Under the pieces are notes generated by a model. It saw nothing but the letters and a program-made list of their open reading frames with translations. It was not told the DNA's origin and did no database searches. 61,298 nucleotides of DNA from DATBLE01 sp046734335 (GTDB lineage: Bacteria > Actinomycetota > Thermoleophilia > Gaiellales > Gaiellaceae). Position numbers and translations under genes: made by a program. Shown here piece by piece: positions 15,987 to 23,408 of the stretch (the stretch's first letter is position 1; each line of letters opens with the position of its first letter). Location of the stretch: positions 1 to 61,298 of the forward strand of contig JBKPRA010000022.1 of the NCBI GenBank assembly GCA_046734335.1. Reading direction: 5' to 3'.

Positions 15987-16702
15987 GCCAGAACGGTGGC
16001 CCGCTGCTCGAGCTCGACGCGGTCGACACCTACTACGGGCCGATCCACATCCTCCAGGGGCTGTCACTCGTCGTCCGCCCGGGTGAGCTCGTGTGCCTGC
16101 TCGGCGGCAACGCATCGGGCAAGTCGACGACGTTGAAGACGGTTCTCGGGATCGTCAAGCCGCGGTCGGGCCACGTCCGCTTCGCCGGCGAGGACGTGAC
16201 CGACCGCCCGACCAGCTACCGGATCGGCAAGGGGATGGCGATCGTGCCCGAGAACCGGCGGCTGTTCGGGCCGATGACGGTGCTCGAGAACCTGCAGATG
16301 GGCGCCTACCTGACCGGCGGCGGCGAGCCCGAGGACTACGAGCGCGTCTACACGCTCTTCCCGCTGCTGTACGAGCGCCGCTCGCAGCTCGCCGGGACGC
16401 TCTCCGGCGGCGAGCAGCAGATGGTCGCGATGGCCCGTGCGCTGATGTCCCGGCCGAAGCTGATGCTGATGGACGAGCCCTCGATGGGGCTCGCGCCGAT
16501 CCTCGTCGAGCGGAGCTTCGAGATCATCGAGCAGGTGCACCAGGCCGGTGTCGCCGTCCTGGTCGTCGAGCAGAACGCGAACGTGTCGCTCTCGATCGCC
16601 GACCGCGGCTACGTGCTCTCGACGGGGCGTCTGGTGTTGGAGGGAAAGGCCGCGGACCTGCTCCAGGACGAAGGCCTCCGCAAGGCCTACCTGGGCCGCT
16701 AG
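15983..16702 (+). CDS. livF: ABC transporter ATP-binding protein, LivF family
   Basis: This is the 239-residue second ATPase subunit. Walker A is GGNASGKST (Ala-Ser in place of Gly-Ala), the signature TLSGGEQQMVAMARAL, Walker B LMLMDEPSMGLAP and the H-loop glutamine-type LVVEQNANV, all as in LivF. It closes the operon (ATGA overlap with LivG) and is followed by nested inverted repeats. Its first four codons are identical to those of the LivH gene of the same operon (MSQN). Confidence 0.94.
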   Translation: MSQNGGPLLELDAVDTYYGPIHILQGLSLVVRPGELVCLLGGNASGKSTTLKTVLGIVKPRSGHVRFAGEDVTDRPTSYRIGKGMAIVPENRRLFGPMTVLENLQMGAYLTGGGEPEDYERVYTLFPLLYERRSQLAGTLSGGEQQMVAMARALMSRPKLMLMDEPSMGLAPILVERSFEIIEQVHQAGVAVLVVEQNANVSLSIADRGYVLSTGRLVLEGKAADLLQDEGLRKAYLGR

Positions 16703-16704
16703 GG

Positions 16705-16749
16705 CCGCCTGAAATCCGGGCGCTTCGCGCCCATGACGATTTCGGGCGG
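16705..16749. terminator. Nested inverted repeats after the first LIV operon
   Basis: CCGCCTGAAATC (16705-16716) pairs with GATTTCGGGCGG (16738-16749), one T-G pair allowed, enclosing a second hairpin GGGCGC-TTC-GCGCCC (16718-16732). A further 9-bp hairpin, GCCGCAGCC/GGCTGCGGC, follows at about 16769-16794. No U-tract is present. The block lies between converging genes and may terminate transcription in both directions. Confidence 0.45.
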
Positions 16750-16805
16750 TGTCCTCCAGCCGCAGCGAGCCGCAGCCGCCATGTCGGCTGCGGCGGCGGC
16801 GAAAC

Positions 16806-17105
16806 CTAGCCGACCGAATCTCGGAAGGCGACTGCCTCGCCCGCGAGCTGCGACGACTCCTCGATCGGCAGGATCGGAGTCGCCTTGAAGCGCAGCCACG
16901 GGGTCCATGCGTCGATCGTGCGCGCGAGCGTCGCCGCGCTGTCGACCTCGACGATCGCGACGCCACCGCTGCCGTCGGTGAAGCCGTAGAACCCCCTGCT
17001 GAAGTCCGCTCCTTCGGGCGGCTGCCATTGGGAGAAGACCGCGAGCGACCGCTTCTGGCCCTCTTCGGTGGTATCGATGAACTCCCAGCTGACGTGGAAC
17101 AGCAT
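16806..17105 (-). CDS. Small DUF3303-like protein
   Basis: This 99-residue soluble protein begins MLFHVSWEF and has a ferredoxin-like alpha/beta pattern, with GFYGFTDGSGGVAIVEVDS in the middle. It resembles the DUF3303 group, small dimeric alpha-beta-barrel-like proteins of unknown function. GAAGGAGG lies seven bases before the ATG at 17105, which fixes the start; an in-frame extension further upstream has no such site. It is monocistronic and converges with the LIV operon. Confidence 0.75.
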   Translation of the reverse strand: MLFHVSWEFIDTTEEGQKRSLAVFSQWQPPEGADFSRGFYGFTDGSGGVAIVEVDSAATLARTIDAWTPWLRFKATPILPIEESSQLAGEAVAFRDSVG

Positions 17106-17203
17106 CGCTGCCTCCTTCGAGTCGGGACGGGAGGAGGATAGAAGAGGGTCAGGCTTCATCACCTGATCCTGCTGTTCGAAGCGCCACCAGCGCCGGAAGC
17201 CGC

Positions 17204-17225
17204 GACGGACTGACGCCTGTCCCTC
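17204..17225 (+). repeat. Dispersed 22-bp repeat, copy 2
   Basis: This stretch matches the 22 bases at 10552-10573 at 20 positions. It lies immediately upstream of the promoter of the class V aminotransferase gene. Its proximity to a promoter in both places is noted but its meaning is unknown. Confidence 0.4.
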
Positions 17226-17232
17226 CTCCAAG

Positions 17233-17238
17233 TACGCT
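17233..17238 (+). promoter_or_regulatory. -10 box TACGCT of the class V aminotransferase gene
   Basis: TACGCT ends six bases before GTG at 17245, consistent with a leaderless message and supporting that GTG over later in-frame GTG codons. Confidence 0.5.
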
Positions 17239-17244
17239 TCCTGG

Positions 17245-18399
17245 GTGGCCGTGACAGCCGCCAAGCTCGGCGCGGGGATCCGCACCGAGTTCCCGATTCT
17301 CGCGCACACGACGTACCTCAACTCCTGCTCGCAGGGAGCGTTGTCGCACCGGGTGCGGGCCGCCTATGAGGAGTATCTGAACGGCTGGGACGAGAACGGG
17401 GCGGAGTGGGGCGTCTGGGTGGAACGCGCCGACGCCGCCCGCGCGGCGTTCGGGCGGCTGCTGCACGCCGAATCCTCCGAGCTGGCGGTGACGACGTCCG
17501 TCACCCAGGGGGTCTCCGGGATCGTCTCCGCCCTCGACCTCCGGGCGCGGCCCAAGATCGTGATCAGTGAGTACGAGTTCCCGACCGTGGGCCAGATTGC
17601 CCATGCGCAGGAGCTGCGGGGCGCCGAGGTCGTTCACGTGCGGCCCGAGGCTGACGGCTCCATCCCGCCCGAGCGCTTCGCCGAGGTGATCGACGAGCGT
17701 ACGGCGCTCGTCTGCTGCACCACCGTCTCCTACCGCACCGGTCACCGACACGACGTCGGCGCGATCGCGCGCCTTGCCCACGGCCGGGGCGCCCTTTGCC
17801 TCGCCGACTCGTACCAGGCCGTCGGCGCGATCGACTTCGACGTGCACTCGCTCGGGATCGACTTCGCCACGGGCGGAACGGTGAAGTACCTGCTCGGCTC
17901 CTCCGGGCTCGGCTTCCTCTACGTCCGCTCCGGGCTGCTGCCCCAGCTTCTCCCTACCCAGACCGGCTGGTTCGCCGACGAGGACATCTTCCGGATGGAC
18001 ATCTCCGACTACTCGCCGGCCGCCGACGCCCGCCGGTTCGACGCGGGCACGCCGCCGGTGCCGAACATCTACGCCGGGCTCGCCGGCATGTCCCTGATCG
18101 AGGAGGCAGGCACGGCTGCGATCGAGGAGCACGTCTCCGCCCTCGCGACACGGCTGATCGAGGGCCTCGATGAGCTCGGCGCGGTTGTCGCAACGCCGAG
18201 CGACCCCGCCCGCCGCGGCCCGCTCGTCTGCGTCCGCTCGACCGACGTCCGCGCGCTGGTGGAGGCACTGGCGGCCGAGCGGATCACCTGCTCCGAGCGC
18301 GAAGCGAACCTACGCATCTCCCTCCACCTCTACAACGTCGAGGACGACGTCGACCGCGTGCTCGACGCGCTCCGCCGAAACCGCTCGCTGCTCGCCTAG
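17245..18399 (+). CDS. Class V aminotransferase (cysteine-desulfurase/isopenicillin-epimerase-like)
   Basis: This 384-residue fold-type I PLP enzyme has the class V pattern: a substrate loop near the N-terminus (HTTYLNSCSQGALS), CLADSYQAVGAIDFDVHSLGIDFATGG with the cofactor Asp and Gln, and the Schiff-base lysine in TGGTVKYLLGSSG. The active-site cysteine loop of true NifS/IscS/SufS desulfurases is not recognisable, so an aminotransferase, racemase or lyase role is more likely. The first codon is GTG, six bases after a TACGCT box. No linked Fe-S or selenium gene lies nearby, so a selenocysteine lyase role cannot be claimed. Confidence 0.85.
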   Translation: MAVTAAKLGAGIRTEFPILAHTTYLNSCSQGALSHRVRAAYEEYLNGWDENGAEWGVWVERADAARAAFGRLLHAESSELAVTTSVTQGVSGIVSALDLRARPKIVISEYEFPTVGQIAHAQELRGAEVVHVRPEADGSIPPERFAEVIDERTALVCCTTVSYRTGHRHDVGAIARLAHGRGALCLADSYQAVGAIDFDVHSLGIDFATGGTVKYLLGSSGLGFLYVRSGLLPQLLPTQTGWFADEDIFRMDISDYSPAADARRFDAGTPPVPNIYAGLAGMSLIEEAGTAAIEEHVSALATRLIEGLDELGAVVATPSDPARRGPLVCVRSTDVRALVEALAAERITCSEREANLRISLHLYNVEDDVDRVLDALRRNRSLLA

Positions 18400-18402
18400 C
18401 CC

Positions 18403-19078
18403 TCAGCCGTTCGTGGAGAGCAGAAGATTGCTCCTCTTGGGGATCGCGCACGGCGAGTAGAAGAAGCTGACGAGGACAGCGGTGAAGCTCTCGAAGCAGA
18501 TCTGCTTCGTCTGGCCGTAGATCGTCTGTCTTGTCGATCGCCACTTGGTAGTGCAGGTGCGGGCCGCACGAGCGGCCGATGTTGTCGACCTTCGCCAGCG
18601 GATCGCCACGCTCGACCCCGCTTCCTGCCCCGAGGATCGACACGACGAGCGGCGCGACCGCGCCGGGCGGAGGCGGACCCGGCGGAGGAGGAGGCGGCGG
18701 TGGCGGTGGCGGTGGCGGTGGCGGTGGCGGAGAATCGGGCAGATCGACCTGCCAGCGGTGGCTGTCCCGCGCGGTGAACGTATGCCCCGCGCGGTCGGTG
18801 TTGGTCGCGACGACCACGAAGAGGTGCTGCCCATCCGCCAGCCCGGTATAGGACTTCGGCGAGCGGCATTCAGCCGGATTGCCACCGGCGGCCGACGTCG
18901 ACCTGGCCGGCGGCGCGCTCGTGATCGTCACCGTGAGCGCAGGGCTGCCGAGCGCACTCGAGCCGAAGGAGAGCGCGGCCATGCCGCTCGCGAGCGCTGC
19001 GACCGCTCTTCCTCGCCGCGCTGGGCCACTTCCGCCTTCGATGCCCACCGTCCCAGTGTCCGCACAGGGTTCGAACAT
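18403..19078 (-). pseudogene. Decayed secreted M23-type peptidase with Ig-like segment
   Basis: The reading frame opens with a signal-like segment (RRGRAVAALASGMAALSFG). A fragment of an Ig-like or fibronectin-like repeat follows (ECRSPKSYTGLADGQH and DSHRWQVDLPD), then a run of about 17 prolines, then the end of an M23 domain with its HLHYQV zinc motif. Most of the peptidase domain, including the first zinc histidine, is missing. After HYQVAIDKT the sensible sequence (IYGQTKQICFESF and the stop at 18403) continues in another frame, showing a frameshift near 18535. The proline run is a hexanucleotide repeat. The gene is judged non-functional; an annotated 274-residue frame through it would be an artefact. 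Confidence 0.65.
18695..18731. repeat. GGTGGC hexanucleotide microsatellite
   Basis: About six tandem copies of GGTGGC (read on the plus strand) encode the proline run of the decayed peptidase on the minus strand. Imperfect GGA/GGC units extend the low-complexity tract to about 18664. Such tracts are prone to slippage, a possible origin of nearby frame damage. Confidence 0.7.
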
Positions 19079-19109
19079 CCTTAAACAGCGGCGCCGTCGT
19101 GCGCGCATT

Positions 19110-19115
19110 TAGACT
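19110..19115 (+). promoter_or_regulatory. -10 box TAGACT of the first molybdenum hydroxylase operon
   Basis: TAGACT ends seven bases before ATG at 19123, the first gene of the four-gene molybdenum hydroxylase operon. It favours this ATG over an in-frame upstream start at 19099. Confidence 0.5.
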
Positions 19116-19122
19116 CGCCACC

Positions 19123-19923
19123 ATGTTGCTGCGCGCGTTCGACTACGCATGCCCGGCTTCCGTGGACGAGGCGGTGAAGCTGCTGGCGGCCCGCGAGGAC
19201 GCCCGCGCACTCGCCGGCGGCCAGAGCCTCGTCAACGTGATGAAGACGCGCGTTGCCTCGCCCGAACTGGTGGTCGACCTGAACCGGATCGCCGCGCTGC
19301 GCGCGATCTCGAGCGACGGCGGCGCGCTGACGATCGGGGCGATGACGACGTACGCGGCGATCGTCGACTCGCCGGAGGTGGCCGCAGCGCGGCCGATCCT
19401 GACCGAGGTCGCGCGCACGATCGCCGACGTCCAGGTTCGCAACCGCGGCACGATCGGCGGCAACGTCTGCTCGAACGACCCGACGAATCACTTCCCGCCG
19501 CTGCTCGCCGCGCTCCAGGCCGAATTCACCATCCGCAGCGGGGACGGCGAGCGCATCGCGACCGCGGACGAGTTCTTCGAAGGCGTGTTCGCGACCGCCG
19601 TCCACCCGGGCGAGCTGCTGACGGCGATCCGCGTCCCCGCGAAGGGCGACGCCCGCGACGGCTGGGCCAGCGCAACGCTCGGCAAGGAGGGCACCGGCAT
19701 CGTCAGTGTGGCCGTCACCGTCTCCGGCGGCAACGCGAGGATCGCGATCGGGTGCGTCGCGGCCACACCCGTCGTTCTCACCGCGAGCGCCGACGAGACT
19801 GCGGTCGCCGACGCGGTAAAGAGCACCGATCTCGACCCGCCCGGCGACGTGCATGCCTCGGCCGACTACCGCCGCCACCTCGCCGCCGTCCTCGCCGGCC
19901 GGGCAGTCAGGGACGCAGCGTGA
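19123..19923 (+). CDS. Molybdenum hydroxylase FAD-binding subunit (XdhB/CoxM-like)
   Basis: This 266-residue medium subunit of a xanthine-dehydrogenase-family enzyme has the FAD-binding motifs ALAGGQSLVNVMKTR (about residues 33-47) and TIGGNVCSNDPTNHFPP. The subunit passes electrons from the Fe-S centres to FAD in the cytoplasm or on the inner membrane face. It is the first gene of an M-S-L-G operon in which every junction is a four-base overlap. The substrate may be a purine, an aromatic N-heterocycle or an aldehyde. Confidence 0.92.
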   Translation: MLLRAFDYACPASVDEAVKLLAAREDARALAGGQSLVNVMKTRVASPELVVDLNRIAALRAISSDGGALTIGAMTTYAAIVDSPEVAAARPILTEVARTIADVQVRNRGTIGGNVCSNDPTNHFPPLLAALQAEFTIRSGDGERIATADEFFEGVFATAVHPGELLTAIRVPAKGDARDGWASATLGKEGTGIVSVAVTVSGGNARIAIGCVAATPVVLTASADETAVADAVKSTDLDPPGDVHASADYRRHLAAVLAGRAVRDAA

Positions 19924-20405
19924 GCGATCACACCATCGTCGTGAGCGTCAACGGCGAGCGCTACGAGCGCGAGGTCGAGGCCCGCAAGCTCCTCGTCCAC
20001 TTCATCCGCGACGATCTCGACCTGACCGGCACCCACGTCGGCTGCGACACGGGCAACTGCGGTGCCTGCACGGTGCTGCTCGACGGCACGGCGGTGAAGA
20101 GCTGCATGCTCCTCGCCCCGCAGGCCGACGGCGCCGAGATCACGACCGTCGAGGGGCTGGCCGGGGACGACGGCGACCTGACGCCGCTCCAGCAGGCCTT
20201 CCACGAGCACCACGGGCTGCAGTGCGGCTACTGCACGCCCGGGATGCTGATGAGCGCGACCTACCTCCTCTCCCACACGCCGCAGCCGAGCGAGGAGGAG
20301 ATCCGGCGTGCCATTCAGGGCAACATCTGCCGCTGCACCGGCTACGTGAACGTCGTCAAGTCGATCCAGGCGGCATCGGGTCAAAGGTCAGCAGAGCGCC
20401 CATGA
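19920..20405 (+). CDS. Molybdenum hydroxylase 2Fe-2S subunit (XdhC/CoxS-like)
   Basis: This 161-residue small subunit carries two [2Fe-2S] clusters. The plant-ferredoxin-type cluster uses C42, C47, C50 and C62 (GCDTGNCGAC). The second uses C102, C105, C137 and C139 (QCGYCTPG and CRCTGY). All eight ligands are intact. GTG at 19920 overlaps the preceding stop as GTGA. It transfers electrons from the molybdenum site of the next gene's product to the FAD subunit. Confidence 0.95.
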   Translation: MSDHTIVVSVNGERYEREVEARKLLVHFIRDDLDLTGTHVGCDTGNCGACTVLLDGTAVKSCMLLAPQADGAEITTVEGLAGDDGDLTPLQQAFHEHHGLQCGYCTPGMLMSATYLLSHTPQPSEEEIRRAIQGNICRCTGYVNVVKSIQAASGQRSAERP

Positions 20406-22867
20406 CCGAGACCGCGCACGAGACCCAGGTCGAGCTGGAGGTCGGGTACGCGTCGGGCAAGAGCGTCCCGCGCAAGGAGGACGGCCGCCTCGTCCAGGGC
20501 CAAGGCGTCTTCGCGGACGACGTCAAGCGACACGGGATGGGTTACGTCCATTTCGTCCGCTCGCCGTACGCCCACGCGGAGATCGTCTCGGTCGACGTCT
20601 CCGCCGCGGAGGCGCTCGACGGCGTCTACGGGACGCTGACCCCGGACGAGGTCGCGGAGCTGACCGACCCGTTCTTCGAGCTGACCACGCCGCCTGGCAG
20701 CCAGATCAAGGACTACGCGCTGGCGGTCGGCCGCGTCCGCCACATCGGCGAGCCGGTGGTCGCCGTCGTCGCCGAGACGAGGGAGCGTGCCCGTGACGCC
20801 GCCGACCTGGTCGAGGTCGAGTACGAGCCGCTGGACGTGATCGTCGACGCTCGCCGCGCCCGGGACGAGGGCGCGCCCGTCCTCCACGACGACGCCGGGA
20901 CGAACGTCGTCTGGTCGGGAACGTTCGACTGGGGCGATGTCGACGGGGCGCTGAAGGCCGCCGACCGCGTCGTGAAGATCGAAGAGCTGCACTTCGACCG
21001 GTTCTCCTCCACCCCGCTCGAGTGCTCGGCGGCGCTGGTCGAGCACGACCGGGGCACGGGCCAGTTCACACTGCACTGCAACCACCAGATGCCCGGCGTC
21101 GCTGCCATCTGGATGGGTCCTGCCCTGCGCGTGCCCCTGGACAAGCTTCGCTTCGTCACCCAGGACATCGGCGGCGGCTTCGGCAACAAGATCACCACGC
21201 ACACCTACCTGACCGCCTGTTGCCTGCTGGCCCGCAAGCTGAAGCGACCGATCCAGTGGACCGAGTGGCGCACCGACCAGCACACCGCCAACGCGCACGG
21301 GAACGAGCGCTGGTTCAACGACATCGAGGTCGCCGTCCAGAACGACGGCACGATGCTCGGCTTCAAGGTCAAGGCGCTCGACGACTGCGGCGCCTTCCCG
21401 CGCTACGAGCCGCTCGGCTGCATCATCTGGGCGCAGGTCACACCCGGTCTGTACCGCTGGCGCAACATCCGTGTCGACTTCACCCAGGTGGTGACGAACA
21501 AGAGCCCGGTGGCGCCGAACCGCGGCTACTCGCGTATGCAGCAGCTCTGGCTGACCGAGCGAATCTGCGACCTCGTCGCCCACGAGCTCGGGCTCGACCC
21601 CGTCGAGGTGCGCAAGAAGAACTATGTGCGCGCGGACGAGATGCCGTACGAGACGCCGAACGGCTGCGTCTACGACTCCGGCGACTACGCGCGCTGCCTG
21701 GACATCGCGCTCGACCTGATCGACTACGACGCCGTCCGCGAACGGCAGAAGAGCCCGAACGGCAAGCTGATCGGGATCGGGATCGGCTCCACGCTCGATT
21801 CCGGTACGAACAACTTCGGCCAGTCGACGCTGCTCAACCCGGAGCTCCAGTTCTCGGGGAACAACGAGGTGGCGACGATCAAGCTCGACATCTTCGGTGA
21901 GATCGTCCTGACGATCGGCACCGTCCCGCAGGGGCAGGGCCACGAGACGGTCGCCTCGCAGGTCGCCGCCGACATCCTCGGCGTGTCACCGGACCAGATC
22001 CACGTGCGGCCCGGTCACGACTCGTACTGGAACTCGCACGCCGGCTTCTCGGGGACCTACGCGAGCCAGTTCGCGGTCACCGGCCTGGAGGCGGTGAAGG
22101 GCGCGGCGGAGCAGCTGGGCCTCGAGATCCGCCGCCTCGCGGGCGGCGTGCTCGGCGGCGCCGACCCCGACGACGTCGTCCTAGAGGGCGGGTTCGCCAA
22201 GCGCAAGGACAACCCGGAGGCGGCGCTGCCGTTCATGGCCTGCGGCGCGATCATCAACGCGAACAATGCGGCGATCCCACCCGAGCTGCGCGACATCACG
22301 CTCAACTGCCGCTACGTCTACGTGCCGCCGTTCGAGCTGCCCGACCTCGAGAAGAAGTTCGGCAACCTGACGCTGACCTACGCGACGCAGATCCACGCCT
22401 GCGTGGTCGAGATCGACCCGGAGACGGGCGAGGTCGAGCTCGCCGACTACGCCGCGGTCGACGACTGCGGCATCAGGATCAACCCCCAGATCGTCGAGGG
22501 CCAGGTGCACGGCGCCACCGTCCACGGGATCGGCGCCGCCCTGCACGAGACGTTCGCCTACGACGAGTACGGGCAGCTCCTGACGTCCAACTTCTACGAC
22601 TACCACGTCCCCCACGCGCTTGACCTGCCCGAGATCAAGACCGGGCACATCGAGAGCCCCTCGCCGTTCTCCTCCCTGGGCACGAAGGGCATGGGCGAGG
22701 GCGGCGGCGCCGCGATCCACGCGATCTGCGCGGCGATCCAGGACGCCCTGCGCGCCGCGGGCAAGCCGGCTGTGGTCAACGACTCGTTCAACCCGCCCGA
22801 GCGGGTCTGGCGGATGCTCCAGGCCCCGGAGGAGACGGCGGCTCTCGTGGAGGTAACCACTCAGTGA
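20402..22867 (+). CDS. Molybdenum hydroxylase large subunit (xanthine dehydrogenase family)
   Basis: This 821-residue subunit binds molybdopterin-cytosine-dinucleotide or molybdopterin. It has the N-terminal a/b hammerhead domain (residues 20-140) followed by the Mo-binding domains, with QDIGGGFGNKI, PNRGYSRM in the active-site loop, PQGQGHETV and the catalytic glutamate in TKGMGEGGG. The form I CO-dehydrogenase loop AYxCSFR is absent and the form II loop AYRGAGR is also not matched. A CO dehydrogenase is therefore unlikely, and the enzyme is best called a hydroxylase of unknown substrate. The ATG overlaps the 2Fe-2S subunit stop. Confidence 0.92.
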   Translation: MTETAHETQVELEVGYASGKSVPRKEDGRLVQGQGVFADDVKRHGMGYVHFVRSPYAHAEIVSVDVSAAEALDGVYGTLTPDEVAELTDPFFELTTPPGSQIKDYALAVGRVRHIGEPVVAVVAETRERARDAADLVEVEYEPLDVIVDARRARDEGAPVLHDDAGTNVVWSGTFDWGDVDGALKAADRVVKIEELHFDRFSSTPLECSAALVEHDRGTGQFTLHCNHQMPGVAAIWMGPALRVPLDKLRFVTQDIGGGFGNKITTHTYLTACCLLARKLKRPIQWTEWRTDQHTANAHGNERWFNDIEVAVQNDGTMLGFKVKALDDCGAFPRYEPLGCIIWAQVTPGLYRWRNIRVDFTQVVTNKSPVAPNRGYSRMQQLWLTERICDLVAHELGLDPVEVRKKNYVRADEMPYETPNGCVYDSGDYARCLDIALDLIDYDAVRERQKSPNGKLIGIGIGSTLDSGTNNFGQSTLLNPELQFSGNNEVATIKLDIFGEIVLTIGTVPQGQGHETVASQVAADILGVSPDQIHVRPGHDSYWNSHAGFSGTYASQFAVTGLEAVKGAAEQLGLEIRRLAGGVLGGADPDDVVLEGGFAKRKDNPEAALPFMACGAIINANNAAIPPELRDITLNCRYVYVPPFELPDLEKKFGNLTLTYATQIHACVVEIDPETGEVELADYAAVDDCGIRINPQIVEGQVHGATVHGIGAALHETFAYDEYGQLLTSNFYDYHVPHALDLPEIKTGHIESPSPFSSLGTKGMGEGGGAAIHAICAAIQDALRAAGKPAVVNDSFNPPERVWRMLQAPEETAALVEVTTQ

Positions 22868-23403
22868 AAGTCGAAGGCACGAAGAAGTTCGACGCGCCAC
22901 CCCAGGTGGTCTGGGACGTGCTGAACGACCCGTCCAAGATGGCCAAGCTGCTCCCCGGCGTGGAGAGCTTCGAGATCCAGGACGACCGGCACTGGAAGGC
23001 GTCGGTGAAGATCCCGCTCGGCATGGGCGGGCTGAAGCTGAACTTCAGCTTCGAGAAGATCGAGGAGCGGCCGATCGAGTACGCCAAGCTCGCCTCGAAG
23101 GGCCAGGGCGTGGGTGCGATCGTCGCCATGGAGACCGAGTTCAATCTCAAGCCCGACGGCGACCGGACGCACATGGATTGGGTCGCCGACGTCCGCGTCG
23201 CCGGCCCGATCGGCAGTATGGGCCAGCGCGTCTTCCAGCCGATCGTCAACCAGCAGGTCGGAAACGTCCTCGATGCGCTCGAGGAGCAGGTGGCGGAGGC
23301 GAAGGGCGGCGGCCAAGCCGGCGCCGAGGAGGGCATCCATCCCGCCTCGCCCGAAGCGTACGAGGCCGAGCCTGACGCTCCGACACACTCGACCGACGCC
23401 TAG
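22864..23403 (+). CDS. CoxG-like SRPBCC protein
   Basis: This 179-residue protein has a CoxG/SRPBCC helix-grip domain over residues 1-145 (FDAPPQVVWDVLNDPSKMAKLLPGVESFE at the start) and a charged, disordered tail of about 30 residues. CoxG proteins are encoded with molybdenum hydroxylases and are thought to bind quinone or recruit the enzyme to the membrane. GTG at 22864 overlaps the large-subunit stop. It has no hydrophobic C-terminal anchor. Confidence 0.9.
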   Translation: MKVEGTKKFDAPPQVVWDVLNDPSKMAKLLPGVESFEIQDDRHWKASVKIPLGMGGLKLNFSFEKIEERPIEYAKLASKGQGVGAIVAMETEFNLKPDGDRTHMDWVADVRVAGPIGSMGQRVFQPIVNQQVGNVLDALEEQVAEAKGGGQAGAEEGIHPASPEAYEAEPDAPTHSTDA

Positions 23404-23408
23404 AGAAC

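Noticed and set aside
17245..18399. Class V aminotransferase as a selenocysteine lyase linked to the selenoprotein
   Set aside because: The desulfurase/lyase cysteine loop is not visible and the gene is 14 kb from the SelW-like gene with no selenium genes between.
18664..18731. The GGTGGC tract as a mobile-element end or CRISPR-like repeat
   Set aside because: It is a simple hexanucleotide run coding for prolines, with no spacers, target duplication or transposase nearby.
19123..23403. Reading this operon as an aerobic CO dehydrogenase (coxMSLG)
   Set aside because: The large subunit lacks both the form I loop AYxCSFR and the form II loop AYRGAGR. Only the gene order and the CoxG-like protein suggest CO dehydrogenase.
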